64,000 nt of DNA from Streptomyces cathayae (GTDB lineage Bacteria; Actinomycetota; Actinomycetes; Streptomycetales; Streptomycetaceae), in contig NZ_CP121682.1 of assembly GCF_029760955.1 (NCBI RefSeq), positions 5,270,001 to 5,334,000 of the forward strand, given 5' to 3'. Shown in pieces: positions 1-8,784 of this stretch. Both the position numbers and the translations under genes were made by a program. A model generated the notes under the pieces. It did not search any database. It was not told the DNA's origin and was given only the letters and a program-made list of their open reading frames with translations. The stretch's first letter is position 1, and every line of letters starts with the position of its first letter.

Positions 1-1292
1 CCGGCGGCGACGGCGGGTTCCCGGCCCTGGTAGGGGCCGAGGAAGATCCGGCCGGGGGCGAAGTCGTTGACCGGGTAGTTGTCCATGGTCACCAGTGGAC
101 GCCCGAACGCCTCCCGCGCCTTCGCCAGATCGCCGCCCGAGATGGTGCGCGGCACCACCCCGACGCCGGTCCACGCCACCTCGACACCCGCGTCCAGAGC
201 GTGCGAGAGGGCCCGCCGGTACGCGGTCGCCCCGTCCTCGTAGTACTCGGTCGGCATCAACGACATTGCGGAGGAACCGGGATGACGCTCCGCCAGGTGC
301 CGGGCCACCTCGTTCGCCACGTACGCCTGGGCACGCGCGGCCGCCTCCGGACCGGAGCCGAAGCGGCGGGCGTCCTCGCGGCAGTGCCACTCGCTGTAGC
401 TGACGTCCTGGAACTGCAGTTGGAAGGTGCGGAAGCCCAGCGCCCACATCGCGTCCAACTTGCGTGTCAGGGCCCGCAGATCGTCGTCCGAGGCGAAGCA
501 CATGGCCTGGCCGGGCGCCACCGCCCAGCCGAGCGTGACGTGGTTGTCCCGGGCCCGCTCGGCCAGCTCCCGGAACTCCGCGCGCCGCCGGTCCGGGTAC
601 GGCTCGCGCCAGCGGGCCTGTCGGTACAGGTCGTCACCGGGCGCGTACAGGTACCGGTTCTGCTTGGTGCGGCCCATGAAGTCCAGCTGGGCCAGGCGCT
701 GTTCGTGCGTCCACGGAGTGCCGTAGAAACCCTCGGTGATCCCGCGCACCGCCGTGCCCGGCCAGTCGTGCACGACGACCGCGGTGAAGCCGCCGTCCGG
801 ACGCAGGAGTTGACGCAGCGTCTGGACGCCGTGGAACAGGCCGTCCTCGCCCGCGCCGGTGAGGGCGACGGTGCCGTCGCCGACGGTCAGCGTGTAGCCG
901 CCGGACGGGAGGGAGAGTTGGGGGTTGCGCGTCGGCTGCTGCGCGCCCACCCGCACCACGAGCGCCCCCGCGGGCGCCTGTTCGCCGGTGGCGGTGAACC
1001 GGCGCGCCCCCGCCTCCCGCAGCAGCTCGCGCAGGGCGTTGAGGGCGCGGGGGTCGGCCGTCGCGTCGGCGGTCAGGGCGACCTCGTCGGTCACCGCGAC
1101 CGGGGCGCCGTTCGCGCGCAGGGAGTGCGGGCGGGGCCAGACGGCCAGGTCCGTCTCGGCCCGGTCGGGTACGGGGGACGTGGTCGTCCCGGGAACGGGC
1201 GGCGCCGCCACGGAGGCGGGCGCTGCGCCCAGGGTTCCGGCGACGACCGCGAACGCGAGGGCGGCCGCCCTCTTCCCAGGCCGCAGTTGCAA
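1..1292 (-). CDS. Secreted GH84-family beta-N-acetylglucosaminidase, 3' end outside window
   Basis: About 430 N-terminal residues are visible; the gene runs off the left edge. The start is TTG at 1292, chosen for a GAGGAG ribosome site just upstream; it opens a typical secretion signal (KR, then an Ala-rich hydrophobic core, residues 5-30). Residues about 48-175 resemble the GH20b-type lead domain. The catalytic barrel begins at RGITEGFYGTPW (183-194), followed by KQNRYLYAPGDD (210-221) and NHVTLGWAVAPG (250-261), all hallmarks of GH84 enzymes that cleave GlcNAc by substrate-assisted catalysis. The family's catalytic Asp-Asp pair is read here as Gln295-Asp296 (LQFQDVSYS). Probably exported to act on chitin- or mucin-like or bacterial wall glycans; the substrate is not readable. 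Confidence 0.85.
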   Translation of the reverse strand, partial: MQLRPGKRAAALAFAVVAGTLGAAPASVAAPPVPGTTTSPVPDRAETDLAVWPRPHSLRANGAPVAVTDEVALTADATADPRALNALRELLREAGARRFTATGEQAPAGALVVRVGAQQPTRNPQLSLPSGGYTLTVGDGTVALTGAGEDGLFHGVQTLRQLLRPDGGFTAVVVHDWPGTAVRGITEGFYGTPWTHEQRLAQLDFMGRTKQNRYLYAPGDDLYRQARWREPYPDRRRAEFRELAERARDNHVTLGWAVAPGQAMCFASDDDLRALTRKLDAMWALGFRTFQLQFQDVSYSEWHCREDARRFGSGPEAAARAQAYVANEVARHLAERHPGSSAMSLMPTEYYEDGATAYRRALSHALDAGVEVAWTGVGVVPRTISGGDLAKAREAFGRPLVTMDNYPVNDFAPGRIFLGPYQGREPAVAA

Positions 1293-1333
1293 GGCTTCTC
1301 CTCGAGGAGACGAGACAGAGCGAGAGACACGAG

Positions 1334-1360
1334 GAACACGCAGAACACGCAGAACACGGA
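1334..1360. repeat. Three 9-bp tandem units (GAACACGCA)
   Basis: Two exact and one near-exact copies of GAACACGCA lie in the 5' leader of the GH84 gene. A similar CAGAACACG-type unit occurs in the coding start of the acyltransferase near 31262-31290. No function is evident. Confidence 0.6.
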
Positions 1361-1533
1361 GCCTCTCATTCTGCGCCCCGCCTGCCAACGGGAGAGACCG
1401 TTGTGACAGGTTTGTCCTGGTGTGAGACATGGGAACGGGAACAGAATGTGAGCAGGAGCACGTTGTAGGCATGGGTGGGTCTGGTCTCGCGTCCTGTGGG
1501 TAGGGGCTGCGGGAACCCGACCGAGCGACTTGC

Positions 1534-1561
1534 CTCAGTGCTCAGTGCTCAGTGCTCAATG
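1534..1561. repeat. Four tandem 7-bp units (CTCAGTG)
   Basis: Three exact CTCAGTG units and a fourth CTCAATG lie about 30 nt upstream of the small ORF at 1591. The rest of the 1293-1590 gap holds no recognisable gene. The repeats could be a slippage-prone leader or protein-binding direct repeats. Confidence 0.6.
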
Positions 1562-1590
1562 ACCAACTGTTCTCGACGAGGAGGCCATCT

Positions 1591-1866
1591 GTGGCTGCCG
1601 CACCGGCTTATGTCCTGTCCCCCGCCCTGTCCAAACCCGTGGCGGAGCTGTCCGCCGAACCCGAGGGGTTGCACGCCTGCGTCTTCAGCGCGGAGGGGCC
1701 CCGTGCCGAGGTCCCCCTCACCAGCGAGCCCCCACTGCCCGACGCCGAACCCCTCACCAGCGAGCCCCCGCTCGCCGACGCCGCCCCGCTGACCAGTGAG
1801 TCCGACGCCGCCATGGACTCCACCGGACTCGACTCCTTCCCGGCCCAGTACGTCCCGGAGCCCTAG
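1591..1866 (+). CDS. Small hypothetical protein with 12-residue repeats, abutting malQ
   Basis: A 91-residue ORF. I start it at GTG 1591 because a strong GAGGAGG site lies about 7 nt upstream; an in-frame ATG at 1552 has no good site. The composition is Pro/Glu/Ser/Ala-rich and acidic, with no membrane segment or cysteine. Residues from about 42 carry two 12-residue units (PLTSEPPLPDAE, PLTSEPPLADAA) and a third partial unit (PLTSES), encoded at 1714-1812. The stop TAG (1864-1866) directly abuts the GTG of malQ, and the GGAG for malQ lies inside this ORF, so the two are probably translationally coupled. I recognise no family. Third-codon GC is high, supporting real coding, but it could still be a chance ORF in a leader. 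Confidence 0.5.
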   Translation: MAAAPAYVLSPALSKPVAELSAEPEGLHACVFSAEGPRAEVPLTSEPPLPDAEPLTSEPPLADAAPLTSESDAAMDSTGLDSFPAQYVPEP

Positions 1867-4104
1867 GTGGCCGCGCCCGGCCCGGCCGAGCCGCAGACCG
1901 AGGTACCGACCGAGCCGCCGCCCGCCGAGCTTCCGTCCGGGCCCCCGCCCGCCGGGCCCCTGTCCGAGGACCTGGCCCTGCTCGCCGCCCTGCACGGCGT
2001 CGCCACCTCCTACAGCCCCTCCCCGGACCGTACGGTCGCCGCCTCCGCCGCCGCCGTCACCCTCGCCCTGGCCGCGCTCGGCGTGGACGCGAGCACGCCG
2101 GAGGCCGTCCGCGACGCGCTCGCCGCCGGTGAGCGGGAGCGGGCCGAGCGGCTGCTGCCGCCCACCGTGGTCGCCTGGGGCCCCGGCTTCCCGGCCGCCC
2201 TGGCCGCGCTCCCCGAGGGCACCCGCCTGCTGGTGAGCACCGAGCAGGGCGAGACCCGCGCCTCGGCCGCGCGCCTCCCGCCCGGCGTGCACCGGGTCAC
2301 CGCCACCGCGCCCGACGGCCGCACCGCCGAGGCCCACCTGATCGTCGCCCCGGCCGCGCTGCCCGCGCCCCCGGCCCGCTCGTACGGGCTCCTCGTCCAG
2401 CTCTACTCGCTGCTCTCCCGCCGCTCCTGGGGCATGGGCGACCTCGGTGACCTCGGTGAACTGGCCGCCTGGGCGGGCCGTACGCTCGGCGCCGGATTCG
2501 TCCAGATCAACCCCCTGCACGCGGCCGTCCACGGCGCCCCGACCGACCCCTCCCCCTACCGGCCCTCCTCGCGCCGTTTCCCCGACCCGGTCCACCTGCG
2601 GATCGAGGACGTCCCCGAGTTCGCGTACGTCTCGGGCGCCGAGAACCGAGACCGGCTGCGGGCCCTGAGCGGACGCGCCGCGGAGTTGCGCGAGGCGGTG
2701 CTGGAACAGGGCGCCCTGATCGACCGGGACGCCGTGTGGGAGGCCAAGAAGGCCGCGCTCGAACTGGTGAGCGAGGTTCCGCTGGGGCCCGGCCGGCTCG
2801 CCGCCTACCGCGACTTCCTCGCCGAGCAGGGCCCGGCCCTGGAGGACCACGCCACCTGGTGCGCGCTCGCCGAGGTGCACGGCCCCGACTGGCACACCTG
2901 GCCGGACGGCCTGCGCGACCCGCGCTCACCCGAGACCCGTCGGGCCCGCCGCGAACTGACGGCCCGCGTCGACTTCCACTCCCGGCTGGCCTGGCTCACC
3001 GACACCCAGCTCACCGCCGCCCAGCGGGCCGCCTGCGAGGCCGGGATGCCGGTCGGGATCGTCCACGACCTCGCGGTCGGCGTGCACCCCGGCGGCTCCG
3101 ACGCCTGGGCGCAGCAGGACACCCTCGCCGCCGGCATGTCGGCCGGCGCCCCGCCCGACGCCTTCAACGCCCGCGGCCAGGACTGGGGCCTGCCGCCCTG
3201 GCGCCCCGACCGGCTCGCCACCTGTGGTTACGCGCCCTTCCGCGCCCTGCTCCGGGCCCTCTTCCGGTACGCGGGCGCCCTGCGCATCGACCACGTGATG
3301 GGCCTGTTCCGGCTCTGGTGGGTCCCCCGGGGGTACCCGCCCACCGAGGGCACGTACGTCCGCCACGACGCCGAGGCCATGCTCGCCGTCCTCGTCCTGG
3401 AGGCGTCCCGCGCCGGGGCGGTGGTGATCGGCGAGGACCTGGGCACGGTGGAGCCCGGGGTGCGCGAGGCGCTGCGCGAGCGCGGGGTGCTCGGCACCTC
3501 GGTGCTCTGGTTCGAACGGGACTGGGAGGGCGACCGCCGGCCGCTGCCGCCCGGGGCCTGGCGTGCCGACTGCCTGGCCACCGTCACCACCCACGACCTG
3601 CCGCCCACCGCGGCCCGCCTCACCGGCGAGCACGTCGAGCTCCGCGACGGCCTCGGCCTGCTCACCCGCCCCCTGGCCGAGGAGCGCGCGGAGGCCGCCG
3701 CCGACACCGGGGAGTGGCTGGAGCTGCTGGCCCGGCTCGGCCTGCTGCACGGCGCGGGCGGTACCGCCGGCTCCGAGGAGTCCGAGGCGTCTGCGGAATC
3801 CGAGGAGGAGGCGCGGATCCAGGCCGTCCACCGCTATCTGCTGCGCACCCCCGCCCGGATGATCGGCGTCTGGCTCCCCGACGGCGTCGGCGACCGGCGC
3901 CTGCAGAACCTGCCCGGCACCTGGGACCAGTACCCGAACTGGCGCCTGCCGATCGCCGACGCGCGGGGCCGTCCGATGGCGCTGGAGGACCTGACGGCGT
4001 CCCCGCGGCTGCACGCGCTGCTCGACGCCGTCCGCACCCAGGCCGCCCACGGTGCCCCCGCCACCCAGGTCACCCGACCGAGTGGTGCGGGCGGCGGTCC
4101 CTGA
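1867..4104 (+). CDS. malQ: 4-alpha-glucanotransferase (amylomaltase), GH77
   Basis: A cytoplasmic enzyme that transfers alpha-1,4-glucan segments during maltodextrin and glycogen metabolism. It has 745 residues, usual for the actinobacterial type with an N-terminal extension. GH77 motifs are clear: RIDHVMGLFRLW with the likely nucleophile Asp475, GEDLGTVE with the acid/base Glu523, and THDLPP with Asp577. SYGLLVQLYSLLS-like and GMGDLGDLGEL segments mark the barrel entry. The GTG start at 1867 has GGAG six bases upstream and immediately follows the stop of the preceding small ORF. A low-complexity acidic insert (Ser/Glu-rich, around residue 640) sits before the C-terminal barrel strands. The codons before LALLAALHGV are Pro-rich and may be a dispensable extension. 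Confidence 0.92.
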   Translation: MAAPGPAEPQTEVPTEPPPAELPSGPPPAGPLSEDLALLAALHGVATSYSPSPDRTVAASAAAVTLALAALGVDASTPEAVRDALAAGERERAERLLPPTVVAWGPGFPAALAALPEGTRLLVSTEQGETRASAARLPPGVHRVTATAPDGRTAEAHLIVAPAALPAPPARSYGLLVQLYSLLSRRSWGMGDLGDLGELAAWAGRTLGAGFVQINPLHAAVHGAPTDPSPYRPSSRRFPDPVHLRIEDVPEFAYVSGAENRDRLRALSGRAAELREAVLEQGALIDRDAVWEAKKAALELVSEVPLGPGRLAAYRDFLAEQGPALEDHATWCALAEVHGPDWHTWPDGLRDPRSPETRRARRELTARVDFHSRLAWLTDTQLTAAQRAACEAGMPVGIVHDLAVGVHPGGSDAWAQQDTLAAGMSAGAPPDAFNARGQDWGLPPWRPDRLATCGYAPFRALLRALFRYAGALRIDHVMGLFRLWWVPRGYPPTEGTYVRHDAEAMLAVLVLEASRAGAVVIGEDLGTVEPGVREALRERGVLGTSVLWFERDWEGDRRPLPPGAWRADCLATVTTHDLPPTAARLTGEHVELRDGLGLLTRPLAEERAEAAADTGEWLELLARLGLLHGAGGTAGSEESEASAESEEEARIQAVHRYLLRTPARMIGVWLPDGVGDRRLQNLPGTWDQYPNWRLPIADARGRPMALEDLTASPRLHALLDAVRTQAAHGAPATQVTRPSGAGGGP

Positions 4105-4203
4105 GGACAGAACCGGCCGGACCGGGGCACATCCGGTCCGACCGGGGCCCCGTACGGCACCCCGGGCGCGCGGGCCCCCTGGGCGTTCGCTAGTTTGGGC
4201 ACC

Positions 4204-4491
4204 GTGGACAAGACGAACGCCCTGCGCGCCGGCGCCCTGGCAGCCGGTACGACGCTGATGATGCTGCTCATGACGTCCCCCGCGCTCGCGCTCACCCGTG
4301 ACGACGGGGACGACCCCGGCACGGGCCTGAGCGTCGTCGAGACGCTGGGCCTCTACGTCGTGGCCCCGATCGCGATCTTCCTGGCCATCACCGGTCTGGT
4401 GATGGTCCTCGACAGGTCGGACAAGAAGAAGGACACGACCAGCTCCAACATCAGGATCAAGCCGGAATCCAAGGCCGACGCCAAGGCCTGA
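4204..4491 (+). CDS. Small conserved membrane protein
   Basis: A 95-residue protein with an N-terminal signal-like segment (LAAGTTLMMLLMTSPALAL, cleaved or anchoring) and a second transmembrane stretch (YVVAPIAIFLAITGLVMVL), followed by a short Lys-rich cytoplasmic tail. GTG 4204 is preferred over TTG 4195 because a TAGTTT -10-like hexamer (4191-4196) lies 7 nt before it, suggesting leaderless translation. It resembles small streptomycete membrane proteins of unknown role. It stands alone between malQ and a strong terminator. Confidence 0.75.
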   Translation: MDKTNALRAGALAAGTTLMMLLMTSPALALTRDDGDDPGTGLSVVETLGLYVVAPIAIFLAITGLVMVLDRSDKKKDTTSSNIRIKPESKADAKA

Positions 4492-4534
4492 CCCCGGCCC
4501 GGGACCCCGGTCGGTCGTCCCCGCAGCTTTCCGA

Positions 4535-4572
4535 GGGCGCCGTCCCCGCCGTACGCGGCGGGGACGGCGCCC
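4535..4572 (+). terminator. Strong hairpin terminator
   Basis: A perfect 17-bp stem (4535-4551 with 4556-4572) with a TACG loop lies 44 nt after the small membrane gene. There is no clear T-run, as is common in GC-rich actinobacteria. Confidence 0.75.
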
Positions 4573-4715
4573 TTCGTGCTGCGTACCGTTCCGGCGCAAG
4601 GGACGGCTCACCACACCCGAGGGGAGACGGAGGCGATGTTCGCGACGACGGGCAGTGGCCCGACCGGTCTGGGAGGATCACCAGGACCGCATGAACGAAC
4701 GCAGGGGTGGGGAAC

Positions 4716-4940
4716 ATGATTTTTCTGGTGCTGCTGGGCATCTTGGCGCTCGTCGTCGGTGGGTGCGTATGTGTGGTGTGGGCGGAGCGTGGTGGACCCC
4801 GCTGGACCCGCGCCGTGGCGGCCACGACGCTCGCCGCCGGGGAGCTGCTGCGCAGCTTCGGGAAGAACCGGGGCCAGGGCCTGAACGGGTCCGCCGACGG
4901 CGGCCAGGGCCTGAACGCGTCAACCGGCGACGGTAGCTAG
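4716..4940 (+). CDS. Very small membrane protein
   Basis: About 74 residues from ATG 4716, preceded by a GGGGTGGGGA purine-rich ribosome site. One transmembrane helix (FLVLLGILALVVGGCVCVVW) is followed by a basic, then Gly/Asn-rich tail containing two similar GQGLN segments. I recognise no family. Hydrophobicity, ribosome site and codon bias support it as a gene, but it is short and could not be confirmed by homology here. It ends about 290 nt before the convergent pepN. Confidence 0.55.
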   Translation: MIFLVLLGILALVVGGCVCVVWAERGGPRWTRAVAATTLAAGELLRSFGKNRGQGLNGSADGGQGLNASTGDGS

Positions 4941-5175
4941 GGAAACCGGGAGAGGGACCGACGGCTCATCCGCACGCAGCGTCCCGCGCCGCTGCCCACC
5001 GCGGGGCCGTCCTCTCGCACCGTGCACTCGGCCTGTGCGAGAGGACGCTCGCGTGTCCCGGCACCATGCCGCACGTTCACGGCGGTACGCCGACGTCGTT
5101 CGAGGACGAGGCCCTGCGCAGGCGCCTGGTCGGAGCACTGCGCAGGCGGGCCTTCGTACGGGCCTCCGTACGGCG

Positions 5176-5210
5176 AGGGGCGCCCGGCGTGACTCGTGCC
5201 GGGCGCCCCT
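5176..5210 (-). terminator. Terminator of pepN
   Basis: A perfect 13-bp GC-rich stem (5176-5188 with 5198-5210) lies 19 nt past the pepN stop. The rest of the 4941-5228 gap shows only a repeated CTGCGCAGGCG (near 5114 and 5141) and no gene. Confidence 0.75.
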
Positions 5211-5228
5211 GAGGTGTCTCCCTACGGG

Positions 5229-7823
5229 CTACGCCCGTTCGGCCGCCGCGTCCGCGGCCTGGGCGCGCAGGGCCCGCTCGACGCCCGCGCGGGACTCGGA
5301 GACCAGACGGCGCAGGGCCGGGCTCGGGTCGGCCGAGGCGAGCCAGGCGTCGGTGCGGTCCAGGGTCTCGCCGGTGACCTGGATCGCCGGGTAGAGGCCG
5401 ACCGCGATCTGCTGGGCCATCTCGTGCGAGCGGGACTCCCAGACGTCCTTGAGCGCCTCGAAGTACCGCTCCGTGTACGGCGCCAGCAGCTCACGCTGGT
5501 CGGTCTGGACGAAACCGGCGATCACCGCCTCCTGGAGCGCGTTCGGCAGCTTGTCGGACTCGACGACCGACGCCCACGCCTCCGCCTTGGCCTCCTCGGT
5601 CGGCCGGGCGGCGCGCGCGGTGGCGGCGTGCCGCTCACCCGCGGCGGTCCTGTCACGCTCGTACTCGCCCGTGATCTCGGTCTCGTCGTACCGGCCCACC
5701 GCCGCGAGCCGCTGCACGAACGCCCAGCGCAGCTCCGTGTCGACGGCCAGGCCCTCGACGGTCTGCGTGCCGTCCAGCAGGCTGTCCAGGAGGTCCAGCT
5801 GCTCCGGCGTCCTCGCCGTCGCGGCGAACGCGCGCGCCCACGCCAGCTGGTGGTCGCTGCCCGCCTCGGCGGCCCGCAGATGGGCCAGCGTGGCCTCCGT
5901 CCAGCGGGTGAGCAGGGCCTCGCGGGCGACCGGCGCGGCGTACAGGTCGATCGCCAGCTTCACCTGGCGGTGCAGCGACTGCACCACGCCGATGTCCGAC
6001 TCCTTGCCGATGCCCGACAGCACCAGGGACAGGTAGTCGCGGGTGGCGAGTTCGGCGTCCCGGGTCATGTCCCAGGCCGACGCCCAGCTCAGCGCGCGCG
6101 GCAGGGACGCCTCGAAGTCGCCGAGGTGCTCGGTGACGAAGGCCAGCGACCGCTCGTCCAGGCGGACCTTGGCGTACGACAGGTCGTCGTCGTTGAGCAG
6201 GATCACGTCGGGACGGGCCTTGCCGACGAGCTGCGGTACGGCGGTCAGCTCGCCGTCGACGTCCAGCTCGACCCGGTCGCCGCGCACCAGCTTGCCGCTC
6301 GCCTCGTCCAGGTCGTACAGGCCGACGGCGATGCGGTGCGGACGCAGGGTGGCCTCGCCCTTGGCGCCGGCGGGCAGCGCCGGGGCCTCCTGGCGGATGG
6401 CGAAGGAGTTGATGACGCCCGTACCGTCCGCGCCGTCGGTCTCGATCTCCGGGCGCAGCACGTTGATGCCGGCCGTCTGGAGCCACTTCTTCGACCAGGT
6501 GCTCAGATCACGGCCGGAGGTCTCCTCCAGGGCGCCCAGCAGGTCCGACAGGCGCGTGTTGCCGTACGCGTGGCGCTTGAAGTACGCCTGCACGCCGCGG
6601 AAGAACGCGTCCTCGCCGACGTAGGCCACCAGCTGCTTCAGCACGGAGGCGCCCTTGGCGTACGTGATGCCGTCGAAGTTGACCAGCACGTCGTCCAGGT
6701 CACGGATGTCGGCCATGATCGGGTGTGTGGACGGCAGTTGGTCCTGGCGGTACGCCCAGGTCTTCATGGAGTTCGCGAACGTGGTCCAGGAGTGCGGCCA
6801 CTTCGAGCCTGGTGCGTCGGCCTGGCAGGCGGCCTCGGCGTAGGTGGCGAACGACTCGTTCAGCCACAGGTCGTTCCACCACTCCATGGTGACCAGGTCG
6901 CCGAACCACATGTGCGCCAGCTCGTGCAGGATCGTCGCGGCCCGCACCTCGTAGGCGGCGTCCGTCACCTTCGACCGGAAGACGTACTGGTCCCGGATCG
7001 TCACCGCGCCGGCGTTCTCCATCGCGCCCGCGTTGAACTCCGGTACGAACAGCTGGTCGTACTTCCCGAAGGGGTACGCGTAGTCGAACTTCTCCTGGAA
7101 CCACTCGAAGCCCTGCCGCGTGACGTCGAAGATGGCGTCCGCGTCGAGGAACTCGGCGAGCGAGGGCCGGCAGTAGATGCCGAGCGGCACCGACTGGCCG
7201 TCCTTCTCGTACACGCTGTGCACGGAGTGGTACGGGCCGACGATCAGCGCGGTGATGTACGTCGAGATCCGCGGCGTCGGCTCGAACTCCCAGACGTTGT
7301 CCCGGGGTTCGGGCGTCGGCGAGTTGGAGACGACGGTCCAGCCCTCCGGGGCCTTCACGGTGAACCGGAAGGTCGCCTTGAGGTCCGGCTGCTCGAAGCT
7401 CGCGAACACCCGGCGGGCGTCCGGCACCTCGAACTGGGTGTAGAGGTAGGCCTGGTCGTCGACCGGGTCGACGAACCGGTGCAGGCCCTCACCGGTGTTG
7501 GTGTACGCGCAGTCGGCGTTCACCCGCAGGACGTTGCGGCCCGGGAGCAGGCCCGGCAGGGCGATCCTGGAGTCCTCGAACACCTCGGCGGGGTCGAGGG
7601 AGTCACCGTTGAGGGTCACCTCGTGGACGGTGGGAGCCACCAGGTCGATGAACGACTGCGCCCCCTCCCCGTCCTCGGAGACGTCGAAGCGCACCGTGGT
7701 CACGGACCGGTAGGTGCCGCCCTCCTGCGCGCCGGAGAGATCGAGGTCGATCTCGTACGAGTCAACGGTCAGCAGCTTCGCCCGCTGCTGCGCCTCTTCG
7801 CGAGTCAGGTTTGTGCCAGGCAC
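5229..7823 (-). CDS. pepN: Aminopeptidase N (M1 zinc metallopeptidase), copy 1
   Basis: A cytosolic exopeptidase removing N-terminal residues from peptides. It has 864 residues, the normal length of actinobacterial PepN. The exopeptidase motif GAMEN is at 266-270 and the zinc site HELAH at 300-304 (HELAHMWFGDLVTMEWW), with the third ligand Glu in LNESFA about 19 residues on. The N-terminal beta domain (residues 1-190) and C-terminal helical ERAP1-like domain complete the M1 fold. The GTG start at 7823 (PGTNLTREEAQQ) matches the start of the second copy (PGENLTRDEARE). Its paralogue lies at 19484-22069. The divergent neighbour is the DUF1203 gene. Confidence 0.95.
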   Translation of the reverse strand: MPGTNLTREEAQQRAKLLTVDSYEIDLDLSGAQEGGTYRSVTTVRFDVSEDGEGAQSFIDLVAPTVHEVTLNGDSLDPAEVFEDSRIALPGLLPGRNVLRVNADCAYTNTGEGLHRFVDPVDDQAYLYTQFEVPDARRVFASFEQPDLKATFRFTVKAPEGWTVVSNSPTPEPRDNVWEFEPTPRISTYITALIVGPYHSVHSVYEKDGQSVPLGIYCRPSLAEFLDADAIFDVTRQGFEWFQEKFDYAYPFGKYDQLFVPEFNAGAMENAGAVTIRDQYVFRSKVTDAAYEVRAATILHELAHMWFGDLVTMEWWNDLWLNESFATYAEAACQADAPGSKWPHSWTTFANSMKTWAYRQDQLPSTHPIMADIRDLDDVLVNFDGITYAKGASVLKQLVAYVGEDAFFRGVQAYFKRHAYGNTRLSDLLGALEETSGRDLSTWSKKWLQTAGINVLRPEIETDGADGTGVINSFAIRQEAPALPAGAKGEATLRPHRIAVGLYDLDEASGKLVRGDRVELDVDGELTAVPQLVGKARPDVILLNDDDLSYAKVRLDERSLAFVTEHLGDFEASLPRALSWASAWDMTRDAELATRDYLSLVLSGIGKESDIGVVQSLHRQVKLAIDLYAAPVAREALLTRWTEATLAHLRAAEAGSDHQLAWARAFAATARTPEQLDLLDSLLDGTQTVEGLAVDTELRWAFVQRLAAVGRYDETEITGEYERDRTAAGERHAATARAARPTEEAKAEAWASVVESDKLPNALQEAVIAGFVQTDQRELLAPYTERYFEALKDVWESRSHEMAQQIAVGLYPAIQVTGETLDRTDAWLASADPSPALRRLVSESRAGVERALRAQAADAAAERA

Positions 7824-7935
7824 GCGGTCATCTCCTCGTTATGTGTGGGTTGCGTCATCCTTCCACGTGACCGGCACGGAACGCGATGACCATTTCCCGC
7901 CGGTGGCGCGCCCGGCCCGGCGCGAGCCTGGAACC

Positions 7936-8430
7936 ATGACGACGACCCACCACACCGCCCGCCCCGTCCCGGCCCCGGTCCTGGAGGAACTGCGCACCCT
8001 GGACGACGCGGGCCGCCCCGCGGTCCCCCGCACCGACGACGAGGGCGGCGCCCCGCTCCGCTGCTGCCTGCGCCGCAGCGTGCCCGGGGAGTCGATCGCC
8101 CTGGTGTCGTACGCGCCGCTGCGCCGCTGGGCGGCCCGGACGGGCGCCGACCCGGGCGCGTACGACGAGCAGGGCCCGGTCTTCATCCACGCCCAGCAGT
8201 GCGCGGGACCGGCACCCGACGCCGGCCTCCCCTTCACCCACGCCCACCGCACGCTGCGCCGCTACTCCGCCGACGGCCGCATCCTGGGTGGCCGCCTGGT
8301 GGACACCCCGGACGCCTTCGCCCCCGCCCTCACGGAGGCCTTCACCGACCCGGAGGTCGCCCTCGTCCACGTCCGCGCGGTGGAGTACGGCTGCTTCCTC
8401 TACGAGGTCCGACGCGAGGACCGGCAGTGA
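7936..8430 (+). CDS. DUF1203 domain protein
   Basis: 164 residues from ATG 7936; upstream in-frame codons belong to the divergent promoter region. The pattern RRSVPGESIALVSYAPL, then GPVFIHAQQC and ARTLRRYS-like RTLRRYSADGRILGG, with a C-terminal VEYGCFLYEVRR, fits the DUF1203 family, a small soluble protein family of unknown function. There is no signal peptide. It is transcribed divergently from pepN with a spacer of about 110 bp. Confidence 0.75.
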   Translation: MTTTHHTARPVPAPVLEELRTLDDAGRPAVPRTDDEGGAPLRCCLRRSVPGESIALVSYAPLRRWAARTGADPGAYDEQGPVFIHAQQCAGPAPDAGLPFTHAHRTLRRYSADGRILGGRLVDTPDAFAPALTEAFTDPEVALVHVRAVEYGCFLYEVRREDRQ

Positions 8431-8553
8431 CTGCCCCGTCCGCGGCCGACGGAGCGATCCGGGAAATGGAGAGGGGTGGGGAAGGGCGGGGCGCCTGACC
8501 TGGTACAGAAAAGCGGTAGCCGTGCTGTTCCTACTTCAGGTAGCATCCTGAGT

Positions 8554-8784
8554 ATGAAGATCAGTGTGAGTCTGCCGAAGGAGGACCTGGCCTTCGTCGA
8601 CGAGTACGCCGCCCGTACGGAGGCCGAGTCCCGCTCAGCCGTGATACAGGCCGCCATCGAGTTGCTCAGGCAGGCGCAGCTCGAGCAGGAGTACACGGAG
8701 GCTTTCGCCGAATGGGACGGAAGCGGAGACGCCGGGCTGTGGGACCGGACGAGCGGAGACGGGATCACCGATGAGGCGTGGTGA
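8554..8784 (+). CDS. Ribbon-helix-helix antitoxin, MazE-like
   Basis: A 76-residue protein: MKISVSLPKEDLAFVDEYAA forms the ribbon and first helix, ESRSAVIQAAIELLRQ the second helix, and an acidic C-terminal tail (WDGSGDAGLWDRTSGDG) would bind and cap the toxin. Such proteins neutralise MazF and repress their own operon. ATG 8554 lies 7 nt after TAGCAT (8541-8546), so the message may be leaderless; a small CTAC-N5-GTAG inverted repeat overlaps this promoter. The 3' end overlaps the toxin start by 14 nt, typical for toxin-antitoxin pairs. Confidence 0.85.
   Translation: MKISVSLPKEDLAFVDEYAARTEAESRSAVIQAAIELLRQAQLEQEYTEAFAEWDGSGDAGLWDRTSGDGITDEAW

Noticed and set aside
201..1406. Long plus-strand frame over the GH84 gene
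   Set aside because: The minus-strand frame has a signal peptide and clear GH84 motifs; the plus frame is a GC-bias shadow.
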